Part shown: piece after piece, positions 52,182 through 60,653 of the stretch
Layout of the letters: each line of letters opens with the position of its first letter
Numbering within the stretch: position 1 is the stretch's first letter
Assembly: GCA_964613055.1 (NCBI GenBank)
Contig: CAZTGD010000003.1
Span: 1-64,000 of the forward strand
Direction of reading: 5' to 3'
DNA from: JAXGMQ01 sp964613055
GTDB lineage: Bacteria; Caldisericota; Caldisericia; JAAYUI01
DNA length: 64,000 nt
Program-made: the position numbers and the translations under genes
The notes under the pieces: generated by a model
Database searches by the model: none
What the model saw: the letters and a program-made list of their open reading frames with translations, nothing else
Told to the model about the DNA's origin: nothing

Positions 52182-53609
52182 ATGGAAGGGGTAGTCGTGA
52201 AGATAACTGAAGGTAAGATTCTATTTGAAGGAGAGCGTAATGGCGTTGCTTTTTTGTTCGCATTCCTGTCATTTGCAATTTGTTTGACTATTATGATTAA
52301 TGTTATACAATCATATGTATTCCCAATAGGTTCTGAATCCATTATTTTTTTGATCGGATTCCTTTTAGTTTTAGGTCCACTATTAGTGTACGGGGTTGTT
52401 TACGGTATTGGATTCTATACTTCTAAAAGGAGAGTCAGATTTGTATTGAACGAAGATTCAGGAGAATTGTCGTTGTTTGTCGCTGGTAAGCTAAAGATGA
52501 AAACGAATAATTATTCATATAGTACTGCATTAAACAGAATGCATCGATTGTTATTTTTTCATTTTTCAATTACAGACGAAAATAAATATATAACGAAAGA
52601 TTATTATGAAAGAGTAGATTCGAGATTGAGGATGGATGGCATAACAATAGATCCTGATTATATAAGACATAATCTGATCCCAAGGACACCCGATAGGTAT
52701 CCCAGTTTTATATCGGATACATGGAAGATGCTGAAGGAATTTGATAAGAATAATGAATCAAGGGAAACATTTTCTCCTTTTGTTGAATCAGATTCTGCTA
52801 ATGATCAAAAGGCTGAATCAGCAAACCTGAAACGCTGGAATGAGTTGGTTGACATCCACTCCAGGTCTAAGATGTATAATCTTGATGAGTTCAGAAAAAA
52901 CCCAGACTACCTTGCATTGGACGATATTGAAAAAACAGCCTTTGACAGTGTGAACGGCAAAGAACTGCTTCACCTTCAATGTCACTTTGGTTTAAGTACT
53001 ATGAGTTTTGAGCGTATGGGTGCCAGTGTTACGGGTATTGATTTCTCAGACAAAGCTATAGATAAAGCGATAATGATAGCCCATGAATTATCGATGAATG
53101 CTAGGTTTATATGTAGCAACCTCTTCGATATCCATCAGGATTTAACAGGGCAGTTTGATTGCATATTCACTTCATATGGTGTCCTTTGCTGGTTGAAGGA
53201 TCTTTTGGCATGGGGTAGGATTATCTCTGATTTCTTAAAACCAGGCGGTCAGTTCTTCATTGTCGAATTTCATCCGTTTGCTGGAATCTTTGACGATGAA
53301 TCGCAGGAATTGCAGACACGATATCCCTATTTTTCAGATGGAACCCCTTCTCATTATCAAAACGACTTTTCATATGCAGATGACACGAAAATCCACAATG
53401 TTGATTCCTTTGAATGGACACACGACCTTGATGAAATAATGAACTCTATCCTTTCAGCCGGTCTTGTAATACGTGAATTCAAGGAGTATCGTCATTCCTG
53501 TTACAAGATGCTACCTTTCATGAAAAGAGTTCGAAGCAGAGAATACAGAATCAAAGGTGATCCGATACCATTGATGTTTTCAATAAAAGCTGAGAAACCA
53601 CTTGATTAG
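52182..53609 (+). CDS. Membrane-anchored class I SAM-dependent methyltransferase
   Basis: 475 aa. Residues ~22-80 contain two TM helices (GVAFLFAFLSFAICLTIMIN, IIFLIGFLLVLGPLLVYGVV) followed by a small domain of unknown type to ~205. Residues ~215-470 are a class I methyltransferase: LLHLQCHFGLSTMSFERMGA (motif I with Cys-His-Phe-Gly in place of the usual D/E-G-G core), VTGIDFSDKAIDKA (motif II acidic ligand), FDCIFTSYGVLCWL and LKPGGQFFIVEFHP. The methyltransferase half looks like stand-alone YafE-type enzymes, so the gene is a fusion. Substrate unknown; membrane anchoring suggests a lipid or quinone. Divergent from menG. Confidence 0.85.
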   Translation: MEGVVVKITEGKILFEGERNGVAFLFAFLSFAICLTIMINVIQSYVFPIGSESIIFLIGFLLVLGPLLVYGVVYGIGFYTSKRRVRFVLNEDSGELSLFVAGKLKMKTNNYSYSTALNRMHRLLFFHFSITDENKYITKDYYERVDSRLRMDGITIDPDYIRHNLIPRTPDRYPSFISDTWKMLKEFDKNNESRETFSPFVESDSANDQKAESANLKRWNELVDIHSRSKMYNLDEFRKNPDYLALDDIEKTAFDSVNGKELLHLQCHFGLSTMSFERMGASVTGIDFSDKAIDKAIMIAHELSMNARFICSNLFDIHQDLTGQFDCIFTSYGVLCWLKDLLAWGRIISDFLKPGGQFFIVEFHPFAGIFDDESQELQTRYPYFSDGTPSHYQNDFSYADDTKIHNVDSFEWTHDLDEIMNSILSAGLVIREFKEYRHSCYKMLPFMKRVRSREYRIKGDPIPLMFSIKAEKPLD

Positions 53610-53910
53610 AAATATTCATAATCATTTTCGTTGGCTTAAATTGAATGGTGTTTGGTCCTGATGTGCGTGATATATTTTGAATCAAAGCGAACCTCATGAA
53701 TCCGTTTGACACCATGCAGACTGACAATATATTTTCACTCATTTTTCGATGATTGTATGTAATAATAGTCATTCAAATATGTATATTTAGATCTAATTCA
53801 CAAAGATCGTTGAGTCCTTTTGAAATAATTACCAAATTATCAATCAACGTGGGTTCACAAATGGTGATTTTCATGCTATACTCCCCACAAACACTCAAGG
53901 AGTATGCTGG
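53610..53910. other. AT-rich intergenic region with promoter
   Basis: 301 bp between the methyltransferase and the acylase-like gene. The right end holds a strong promoter (53854-53882). No gene or stable hairpin is recognised in the rest. Confidence 0.5.
53854..53882 (+). promoter_or_regulatory. Strong predicted promoter of the stalk/acylase gene
   Basis: TTCACA (53854-53859), 17-bp spacer ending TGC, TATACT (53877-53882), an extended -10. It leaves a ~20-nt leader with AAGGAG 8 nt before ATG 53911. Confidence 0.65.
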
Positions 53911-56900
53911 ATGAGAGCTATTTCTGTCCTCATGTCGTTTCTTATGGTCTTTCTAGTAATTGTGACATGGCAGTATTCGTTAGCTGATGATTGTACGACG
54001 GTTATACAATTCCAACAGGACAGCAGAGTATTCTATGTAGATGGCGTCACACAACCTTTGATGGATACAGCACCTGTTAACAATTGGGATAGGCTGTTTC
54101 TGGCCATTCGTTATGTCACTGACTCTCTTACCGATACGGAGATTGCCTGGGACGACTCAGAGAGAAGAGTTACAATCAACTCAAATGATGGAAAATCTAT
54201 AGTCTTGTGGATTGGTGAAAACACAACATTAATAGACGGTGCGAGTGTTCAAATAGATCCTGATAATCCTGATGTTGTACCCTTTATCAATGATGGTAGA
54301 ACGCTACTACCACTCAGATTTGTATGTGAAAACCTTGGTGCTGATGGTGAAGGTGATATTGAGTGGGATGCACAAACAAGGGTGGTTATCATAACTTTTC
54401 ATACATCCTGTTCAGAATCGCAAGATAAAACGCATGCATACAAAAAACCAGAGATACTGCGTGATAAATACGGAGTGGCACATGTATTCTCAGAAACAGA
54501 CCAGGGAGCGTTCTATGGGTTGGGTTATGTGATGGGCTATGATAGACCAATCCAAACGTTAAAGCTGTATGCCGAGGTTAGAGGTATTAGTTATCTATTC
54601 AACACTGATGAGGATAGCGCATACAAGTCAGATTCAAAGTATTTAAACCTCAGAATATGGTACTCGGCCAGTGATTATTATGAATCAATGCCAAATGAGG
54701 TGAAGTTTATTTCCCAAGCCTTCGCTGATGGATTCAATGATGCGCTGTCGAAACAGACCGATCTGCCAGACTGGGCGTTCGAGGTATCTCCTATAGATCC
54801 TCTAGCTATGTCAAAACGACTCATGATTAACAAGTCATTTGACCTTCTTGCTCCAGAGCTTTCAGAACTCAGTCGAATCACACAAACTGAAACTATCTAT
54901 AAAACAGAAGTCTCAAATCAGTCGAATGAATGGGCATTGGCTCCCGAAAAAACCAGCACTGGCTATGCGTACCTTCAAGCTGATCCACATGGACACTTCA
55001 GATTTGAATCAGCCAATAAAATCATGGAGGTACAACTTAAAGGTGAAACATTCAACTTCCTCGGAGGTGTCCAATCAGGAACCTTATTCTCTTGTTTTTT
55101 TGGAACAAATGGTCACCTTGCATGGTCCGCGACCGCAAACGGGCCAGATGTAGCAGACCTCTACGAATTGACCCTTTCGAAGAATAACACACATTATGTT
55201 TATGAGGAATCCGAAATACCACTCGATATAGAGGTAATTGAAACCGGTAATGGAAGAAAGACCAGAAGGATATGGAGCCATTACGGACCAGTAATATACA
55301 TTGACTCAAAGAATGCTAAAGCATACTCGGTAAAGCTTTCAAACATGGAAATTGATGATATGCTCTCTGAGAACCTTGCCAGAATAAGATCAAAAACAAT
55401 AGAAGAATACAAATCAGCCTGCAGTACACTATCATATCCCACTGGCAATTTTGCTGTTGTGTCTACAACCGGGGACATCTTTTATTATTACAATGCAAGG
55501 TGCTACCGTAGGAATGATGGTTTTAAAAGCAGGCATCATATATTGGATGGAAGCAACAGTCAGAATGAATGGGGAGACCTCATACCCTTTGACCAACTGC
55601 CACAAGAGGTCAACCCCGATGATGGTTGGTTTCAAAACTGCAATGTCGCACCTTGGTTTATATCACCTCAAACCAGCATAGAAAACACTTATCCTATCGA
55701 GCTTTGCGTACCAGCAATGTCACAGGGGCTGAGAGGTCAGCTTGCAACCCGATATCTGTTCTCAGGTAATAACTGGAATGCTGATTCCTTAAAGGATCTT
55801 GTGTTTAATACGTATAGTCTACACGCACAGCGCTTTATCCCAGCCATTGCCGGCACAGTAAACAGTCGATTTAGGCATAAAGAGTCATTGGGAATTGTAA
55901 ATGGATTGGCTGACTGGGATTACAGTTATGACAAGGATTTCGAGTTAGGCAAAGCCTTTGAGATAATCGCTGACGATATTGTTAAATCCAATCTTTTCAA
56001 ATCACATAAACCAATACCCGAATGGAATCAATTATCAAATGAGCAAAGAGCATTTCTTGTTGATGTTGTAGATTTAGCTACTGAATGGTTGCTTGACCAC
56101 TATGGTCGTGTTCGCAAACCTTGGGGTGAATGCACGAGGTTATTCGTAGGAGATAAATCGTTCCCAATTGGTTGTCCAGATCATTCATTCGAATCACTTC
56201 ACCTTGCGAGTGGTCAGGTTGATGATAATGGTGTCAGACACATCAACCAAGGATCGAGTTTCATGATGCTCTTTGAGATGTCAAATCCTATAAAAGCTTG
56301 GTCATGCTATCCTCTTGGTTTAAATGAGAATCTTGATTCACACGGATTTTATGATGCCTCTCAAAGGTACTCTGACAATGTTTTTAAACCCTGCTACTTT
56401 ACTCGAGATGATGTTCTTGTAAGCCTCGAGGAGGATACCAAGGATGATGTTACCGGGAAACGCTCAACAAAGACATCCACTGGGGAAACACACATCACAA
56501 AAAAACCTGTAAATTACATCGGAAATCATTATGTAAGTTGCAAATTGCATGAGCACCCAAATTACGTCGAAGATGTGCCTATTTGTGTCAGTTCATTGGG
56601 CTTCCATATGTGTATAGACACAACAGAGATTGTATGCATAAAGACAGATTATCTCTGGCTTAGTTGCCGAGAATCTAGACTAGGTATTGTCAGTGAAGGT
56701 GTCTATAATCATGAGGGACCTGATTGCATTAAAGCGTTTACTCGTATGATTGCATCAGTATGTGGGGGGTCTCATGTTTGGGATGATGTAAGGAATTACA
56801 ATTTCAAGGGTCTAAATGGTGGATATAATTATTTAGAGATTCCTTTTTCTGGAGTTGTTTTGATGTGCAAACGAGTGAGGGAAGACAGTTGGATAAATAA

Positions 56901-56946
56901 TTTAGCCGAAACTCAGAATGAGTACGATTGTTGTAGGAAAGAATAA
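53911..56946 (+). CDS. Exported stalk-domain + penicillin-acylase-like (S45, Ntn hydrolase) protein
   Basis: 1011 aa. Signal peptide MRAISVLMSFLMVFLVIVTW. Stalk domain ~28-165 (NWDRLFLAIRYVTDSL, NDGRTLLPLRFVCENLGA) directly after it, without FnIII. Then an S45 acylase-like region ~175-880: the alpha-chain start EILRDKYGVAHVFSETDQGA and FYGLGYVMGYDRPIQTLKL, and the presumed nucleophile Ser338 in NQSNEWALAP, followed by LQADPHGHF, equivalent to the N-DPH-L of the family. S45 enzymes self-cleave before that Ser and hydrolyse amide bonds of acyl side chains or homoserine lactones. The residue before Ser is Gln, not the usual Gly. A C-terminal ~130 aa is rich in Cys/His and unassigned. Substrate unknown; quorum signals or acyl-amino acids are possible. 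Confidence 0.88.
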   Translation: MRAISVLMSFLMVFLVIVTWQYSLADDCTTVIQFQQDSRVFYVDGVTQPLMDTAPVNNWDRLFLAIRYVTDSLTDTEIAWDDSERRVTINSNDGKSIVLWIGENTTLIDGASVQIDPDNPDVVPFINDGRTLLPLRFVCENLGADGEGDIEWDAQTRVVIITFHTSCSESQDKTHAYKKPEILRDKYGVAHVFSETDQGAFYGLGYVMGYDRPIQTLKLYAEVRGISYLFNTDEDSAYKSDSKYLNLRIWYSASDYYESMPNEVKFISQAFADGFNDALSKQTDLPDWAFEVSPIDPLAMSKRLMINKSFDLLAPELSELSRITQTETIYKTEVSNQSNEWALAPEKTSTGYAYLQADPHGHFRFESANKIMEVQLKGETFNFLGGVQSGTLFSCFFGTNGHLAWSATANGPDVADLYELTLSKNNTHYVYEESEIPLDIEVIETGNGRKTRRIWSHYGPVIYIDSKNAKAYSVKLSNMEIDDMLSENLARIRSKTIEEYKSACSTLSYPTGNFAVVSTTGDIFYYYNARCYRRNDGFKSRHHILDGSNSQNEWGDLIPFDQLPQEVNPDDGWFQNCNVAPWFISPQTSIENTYPIELCVPAMSQGLRGQLATRYLFSGNNWNADSLKDLVFNTYSLHAQRFIPAIAGTVNSRFRHKESLGIVNGLADWDYSYDKDFELGKAFEIIADDIVKSNLFKSHKPIPEWNQLSNEQRAFLVDVVDLATEWLLDHYGRVRKPWGECTRLFVGDKSFPIGCPDHSFESLHLASGQVDDNGVRHINQGSSFMMLFEMSNPIKAWSCYPLGLNENLDSHGFYDASQRYSDNVFKPCYFTRDDVLVSLEEDTKDDVTGKRSTKTSTGETHITKKPVNYIGNHYVSCKLHEHPNYVEDVPICVSSLGFHMCIDTTEIVCIKTDYLWLSCRESRLGIVSEGVYNHEGPDCIKAFTRMIASVCGGSHVWDDVRNYNFKGLNGGYNYLEIPFSGVVLMCKRVREDSWINNLAETQNEYDCCRKE

Positions 56947-56988
56947 GGATCATGACTGAAATGAACGAATTGCACTAAGGGGGTGTAT

Positions 56989-59900
56989 ATGAGAAAAACA
57001 GTAGGATTGGTCGTTGTGTTAGCATTGATAATGACGAGTGGGTTTATCACACACGCCGGTGAACCCACCTTCAACCTGGAGGTAACTCCAGACTGTGGAT
57101 TCAACATGCTGGAGTGGGAAGCGGTACCAGGTGCCACCCAATACTTCATCTATCGTGGTAATGCCCCGGGAGAGGAGTTTAACACTCCATTGCTGGACTT
57201 CCCCATACAGGAAACCCACTTCAAGGATGAGATAAACATAAAGAACGGACAGGAGTATTGCTACTTCATAACAGCCCTGAACAGCAAAGCAGAGGAGTTT
57301 GCCACCTCAACAGAGGCATGCGCAATACCTTCCTGCTACCAAGAGCCAGATGAAGATGAATGCAAGCTGGTCCTGCGCTACCAACAGGACAACACAATGT
57401 ACTTTGCCAACGGAGAACAGAAGGGACCAATGGAGACCCCACCAGTAAACAAACACTCCAGACTCTTCCTGGTCATACGCTACGTAACAGAGGAGATACC
57501 GGGTACAACCATAGACTGGGTATCGGCAACCAAGCAAGTAATAATCACCACCAGAGACGGCAAACGCATAGAGTTACAGATAGGCAACAACAACGCTGTA
57601 GTGGACGGACAGACAACACAGATAGACCCCAACAACCCAGACGTAGTACCATACATATCAGAGGGTAGAACCCTATGCCCAATGAGGTTTGTAGCAGAGA
57701 ACCTTGGAGCAACGGGACCCAATGACATCAAGTGGTATGGTGACACAAAGACAGTTGAGCTTAGGTTTGATGACCCGATGTGTGAAAGAAAAGGTATACT
57801 TGACGCTACGACAGAACGACTTGATGATGGACGATACAGAATATCAGCCACCTACTATTCACCAGATGGACACATTCCAGGTGTTTCTCTTCTGCTGACA
57901 AAAAAACATGGCTCTAAATCATTTACTATAGGTGGAACAAGGGAGAAACAGTTCCCTGAAGGTGATTTTCAGCCAGTTAAAACCAGCAAACCAACAATTA
58001 CTAAAATGAAGACAGAGAACGGAGAAGCTCAGAAATTCTCTTGGGTTGCACGACTTGATCCAGGTGTGATGTACTTCTATGCATTTGAAGCGAAGAAGAC
58101 AAATGAAAGACTCCCAGAGAAAGGTTATCTTGGACCGCTACTCACTCCTCTGGAAGGAATCAGCAGGATTACAGAGTTGAATATTGAAGAAATGACAACT
58201 GATGAAGAGACTCTGCTACAGGGATTCTACTCGTCCGAACCTTACCCGATGCTGTTTGAGGATTACTGGTCGATCTTTGAGAGGCAGGCTCCAGCAAAGG
58301 GAACAACAGTACATGTCAGATTACCAGAAGGAGTGAATATAGAGACTGGTGAATATATATCGTGTAAAGTCCAAAAGAAGCTTGATAAATCTACACTGCC
58401 CATATTATCTATTAGCGAAATAAGCACTATATTTCAAATAACTAAACCGAATCTAGCAGAGAAAATGGAGATAAAACCTGTTTTTGATCTGGCTGACATA
58501 ATCTGTGGTTGCAGATATGGAATAATGTTCACAGGTGGCACAAATGCACAAAAAGTTGAAGATAATGAAGGTGTAGAGCATTCGTATCAGAGACTCCGAG
58601 CTGATTTTGTAGCAGACAGTATTAGAGGATATGATACAATGCTGATGATGGGCGTATGTAAGTCAAATATGCATGTACTGTATGGAGGAGGAGATTCATC
58701 TATCGATTTGATTAGTGCAGAGGATGGTGATGGAAATCCATTTGATTTCAATTGGAATGATGGAAACTATCGAGATCAGATGGAACAACAGGCTCAAGAC
58801 AGATGGAGAGCAGGAGACGGTTGGAGTATAAAATCTGCTACTAAGGCAAACTTCGAGGACGCAATCGATGAGATCGTCGCTGATATAGAAGACAATGGGA
58901 ACTGCGATCCAGAGGTAGTAATAATGGTTTCAGATCATGGATCTAGAGGAGGAGGAGATGCTACCGAAGATGATGGCATACCAGGATACATTTGTTCCTA
59001 TAGCGGAAACTGGTTAGATGACAACTGGTTTACAGACCAAATTGGAAGAATTGACTCAGCATGTGGGTGGCAGAGAGAGCCTAAAATATGGATAATGATG
59101 GGTACTTGTCATGCCGGTGAATTTGTGGATGACTTCAATGACAAGTTGAAAACAGCAGGTCTAGAAGCAATATGTCTTGCAACGTGTTCCAATGATGTAG
59201 GTGGTGGTATCGGTCAGTGGCAAAATGGTGCAAACAATACCTATAATGAAAGCACTGGTGGCACATATGGTTCACCGTTTAATCACAGTATAAGAGAGCA
59301 GTTGGAAAATGCGTCTCCTTCAGGTTGGGGGTCATTCGACGATTTGTCATGGAGAGTAGCACATGATTATGCTGTCGCAAATGACTGGGCGGCTCAGGGC
59401 TGGTGGAAGGAACATGACGACGGCTCCAAAACTTGGCATCAGACATTCCCTCAGTACTGGCGATCCTCAGATATGATGATGATAATGCCAGGTTTTGGTC
59501 AGGTTATTGATGAACCAGATCCGGGCATGATACAAATGAATCCATGCAGATTTGGTGTGGATGCTTCTGAATCAACCTTCGATATATGTAATTGCCACTA
59601 TGTTGATTTTGACAATGGTTTCAAAAGGAAACTTGTGCTTCAGAGTAACAGCAACTATCCAATGGAAGTGATCGTTTCTTCAGATGATGAAGGAATACTT
59701 GAAACCTGCAGAGACGAAGACAGCTCTCCGTGGAGGGATGACGTGTCATTCTGCCGGTCAGATAGTCAGGGAGCTAACACTTATAATGAACTGACTGTTG
59801 AACTGGATCCAAGGGAATCGGTCGAAATATATGCGTATATTGTACCCTATTGGATGAAGAAACAACCCCTAGATAACAATGGTTATATGGCGACAGACGG

Positions 59901-60642
59901 GGGATTACCCGAATTCGTTGAGGTCCCGATACACTTTGAATACACCTGTACACTTGACGATGATGATACGTTTACAAGCTCAGTCGATGTGCCGTTGAAT
60001 GTTCGCGTTCACGGTATGGCGTTTGACGTTCATTACAGTACAAACACCTTCAGGAAACCCACAAGGAATGATGATAATGCTATAAGTAGCAACAGCCGTC
60101 CAGAAGTGGTTATATTGCCAGAGTTATCAGGTGCCACGCCCGATGTAATTGCAGTTCCCGCAAGCCATGGGGATGTAAGGCTTTCACTCTCAACGCCTGC
60201 ATATGAATTGACACCTGATGGTAACACGAGATACAACTTTCTGGATTCATTTGAGATAATTCTGGAAGCTGTTGATTCTGATGGAGGAAGCTGTGTGAAC
60301 CCAAACACTGAAAGACGCATTCCATGGGGAGAAGTGTCGGTCAGAACACTAGATTCAAAAGGAATTGCCCCATTCAGCAGGTGGGAGGTTGTAGAATCTA
60401 GGTTTCCTAAAACGAACGATAAACTAATAAAGCTTCTTTTTACAGGTGATGCATCCAACATAGAGGATATGATTGGAAACCATGAAATTCAGGTTTCATA
60501 TCAGTTCAATGACAACTCTTGTTGTGGCAATTTCAGGGAAGGAGAGCCAGGTGAACCTAGAATTGTGGATATCTATATTCGATTGACCATCACGGATCCA
60601 GAACGGAAAAATGTAGATTCGGAATTCTTTCAGGCTATATAA
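56989..60642 (+). CDS. Exported FnIII + stalk-domain protein with clan CD (legumain/caspase-like) cysteine protease domain
   Basis: 1217 aa from ATG 56989, with AAGGGGG 6 nt upstream (in-frame GTG 56983 rejected). Signal peptide MRKTVGLVVVLALIMTSGF. FnIII ~25-110 and stalk ~125-260, encoded by the 736-bp repeated block. After a 240-residue spacer, ~500-760 resembles a caspase-fold protease: VVIMVSDHGSRGGG gives His650 and WIMMGTCHAGEFVDDF gives Cys707, each after a hydrophobic strand as in legumain, metacaspase and gingipain families. DIICGCRYGIMFTGGTN and LMMGVCKSNMHVLYGG would be earlier strands. The C-terminal ~390 residues are Ig-like. It likely cleaves proteins outside the cell; specificity (Asn, Asp, Arg or Lys) cannot be read. 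Confidence 0.85.
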   Translation: MRKTVGLVVVLALIMTSGFITHAGEPTFNLEVTPDCGFNMLEWEAVPGATQYFIYRGNAPGEEFNTPLLDFPIQETHFKDEINIKNGQEYCYFITALNSKAEEFATSTEACAIPSCYQEPDEDECKLVLRYQQDNTMYFANGEQKGPMETPPVNKHSRLFLVIRYVTEEIPGTTIDWVSATKQVIITTRDGKRIELQIGNNNAVVDGQTTQIDPNNPDVVPYISEGRTLCPMRFVAENLGATGPNDIKWYGDTKTVELRFDDPMCERKGILDATTERLDDGRYRISATYYSPDGHIPGVSLLLTKKHGSKSFTIGGTREKQFPEGDFQPVKTSKPTITKMKTENGEAQKFSWVARLDPGVMYFYAFEAKKTNERLPEKGYLGPLLTPLEGISRITELNIEEMTTDEETLLQGFYSSEPYPMLFEDYWSIFERQAPAKGTTVHVRLPEGVNIETGEYISCKVQKKLDKSTLPILSISEISTIFQITKPNLAEKMEIKPVFDLADIICGCRYGIMFTGGTNAQKVEDNEGVEHSYQRLRADFVADSIRGYDTMLMMGVCKSNMHVLYGGGDSSIDLISAEDGDGNPFDFNWNDGNYRDQMEQQAQDRWRAGDGWSIKSATKANFEDAIDEIVADIEDNGNCDPEVVIMVSDHGSRGGGDATEDDGIPGYICSYSGNWLDDNWFTDQIGRIDSACGWQREPKIWIMMGTCHAGEFVDDFNDKLKTAGLEAICLATCSNDVGGGIGQWQNGANNTYNESTGGTYGSPFNHSIREQLENASPSGWGSFDDLSWRVAHDYAVANDWAAQGWWKEHDDGSKTWHQTFPQYWRSSDMMMIMPGFGQVIDEPDPGMIQMNPCRFGVDASESTFDICNCHYVDFDNGFKRKLVLQSNSNYPMEVIVSSDDEGILETCRDEDSSPWRDDVSFCRSDSQGANTYNELTVELDPRESVEIYAYIVPYWMKKQPLDNNGYMATDGGLPEFVEVPIHFEYTCTLDDDDTFTSSVDVPLNVRVHGMAFDVHYSTNTFRKPTRNDDNAISSNSRPEVVILPELSGATPDVIAVPASHGDVRLSLSTPAYELTPDGNTRYNFLDSFEIILEAVDSDGGSCVNPNTERRIPWGEVSVRTLDSKGIAPFSRWEVVESRFPKTNDKLIKLLFTGDASNIEDMIGNHEIQVSYQFNDNSCCGNFREGEPGEPRIVDIYIRLTITDPERKNVDSEFFQAI
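57052..57787 (+). repeat. 736-bp direct repeat, copy 1 (FnIII + stalk module)
   Basis: Base-by-base comparison with 60729-61464 found no difference. It begins at CACGCCGGTGAACCC (signal-peptide end) and ends at GATGTGTGAAA. It is in the same frame in both genes. Third codon positions are rich in C, unlike flanking DNA. The offset is 3,677 bp. Confidence 0.95.
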
Positions 60643-60653
60643 AGGAGTTTTCT

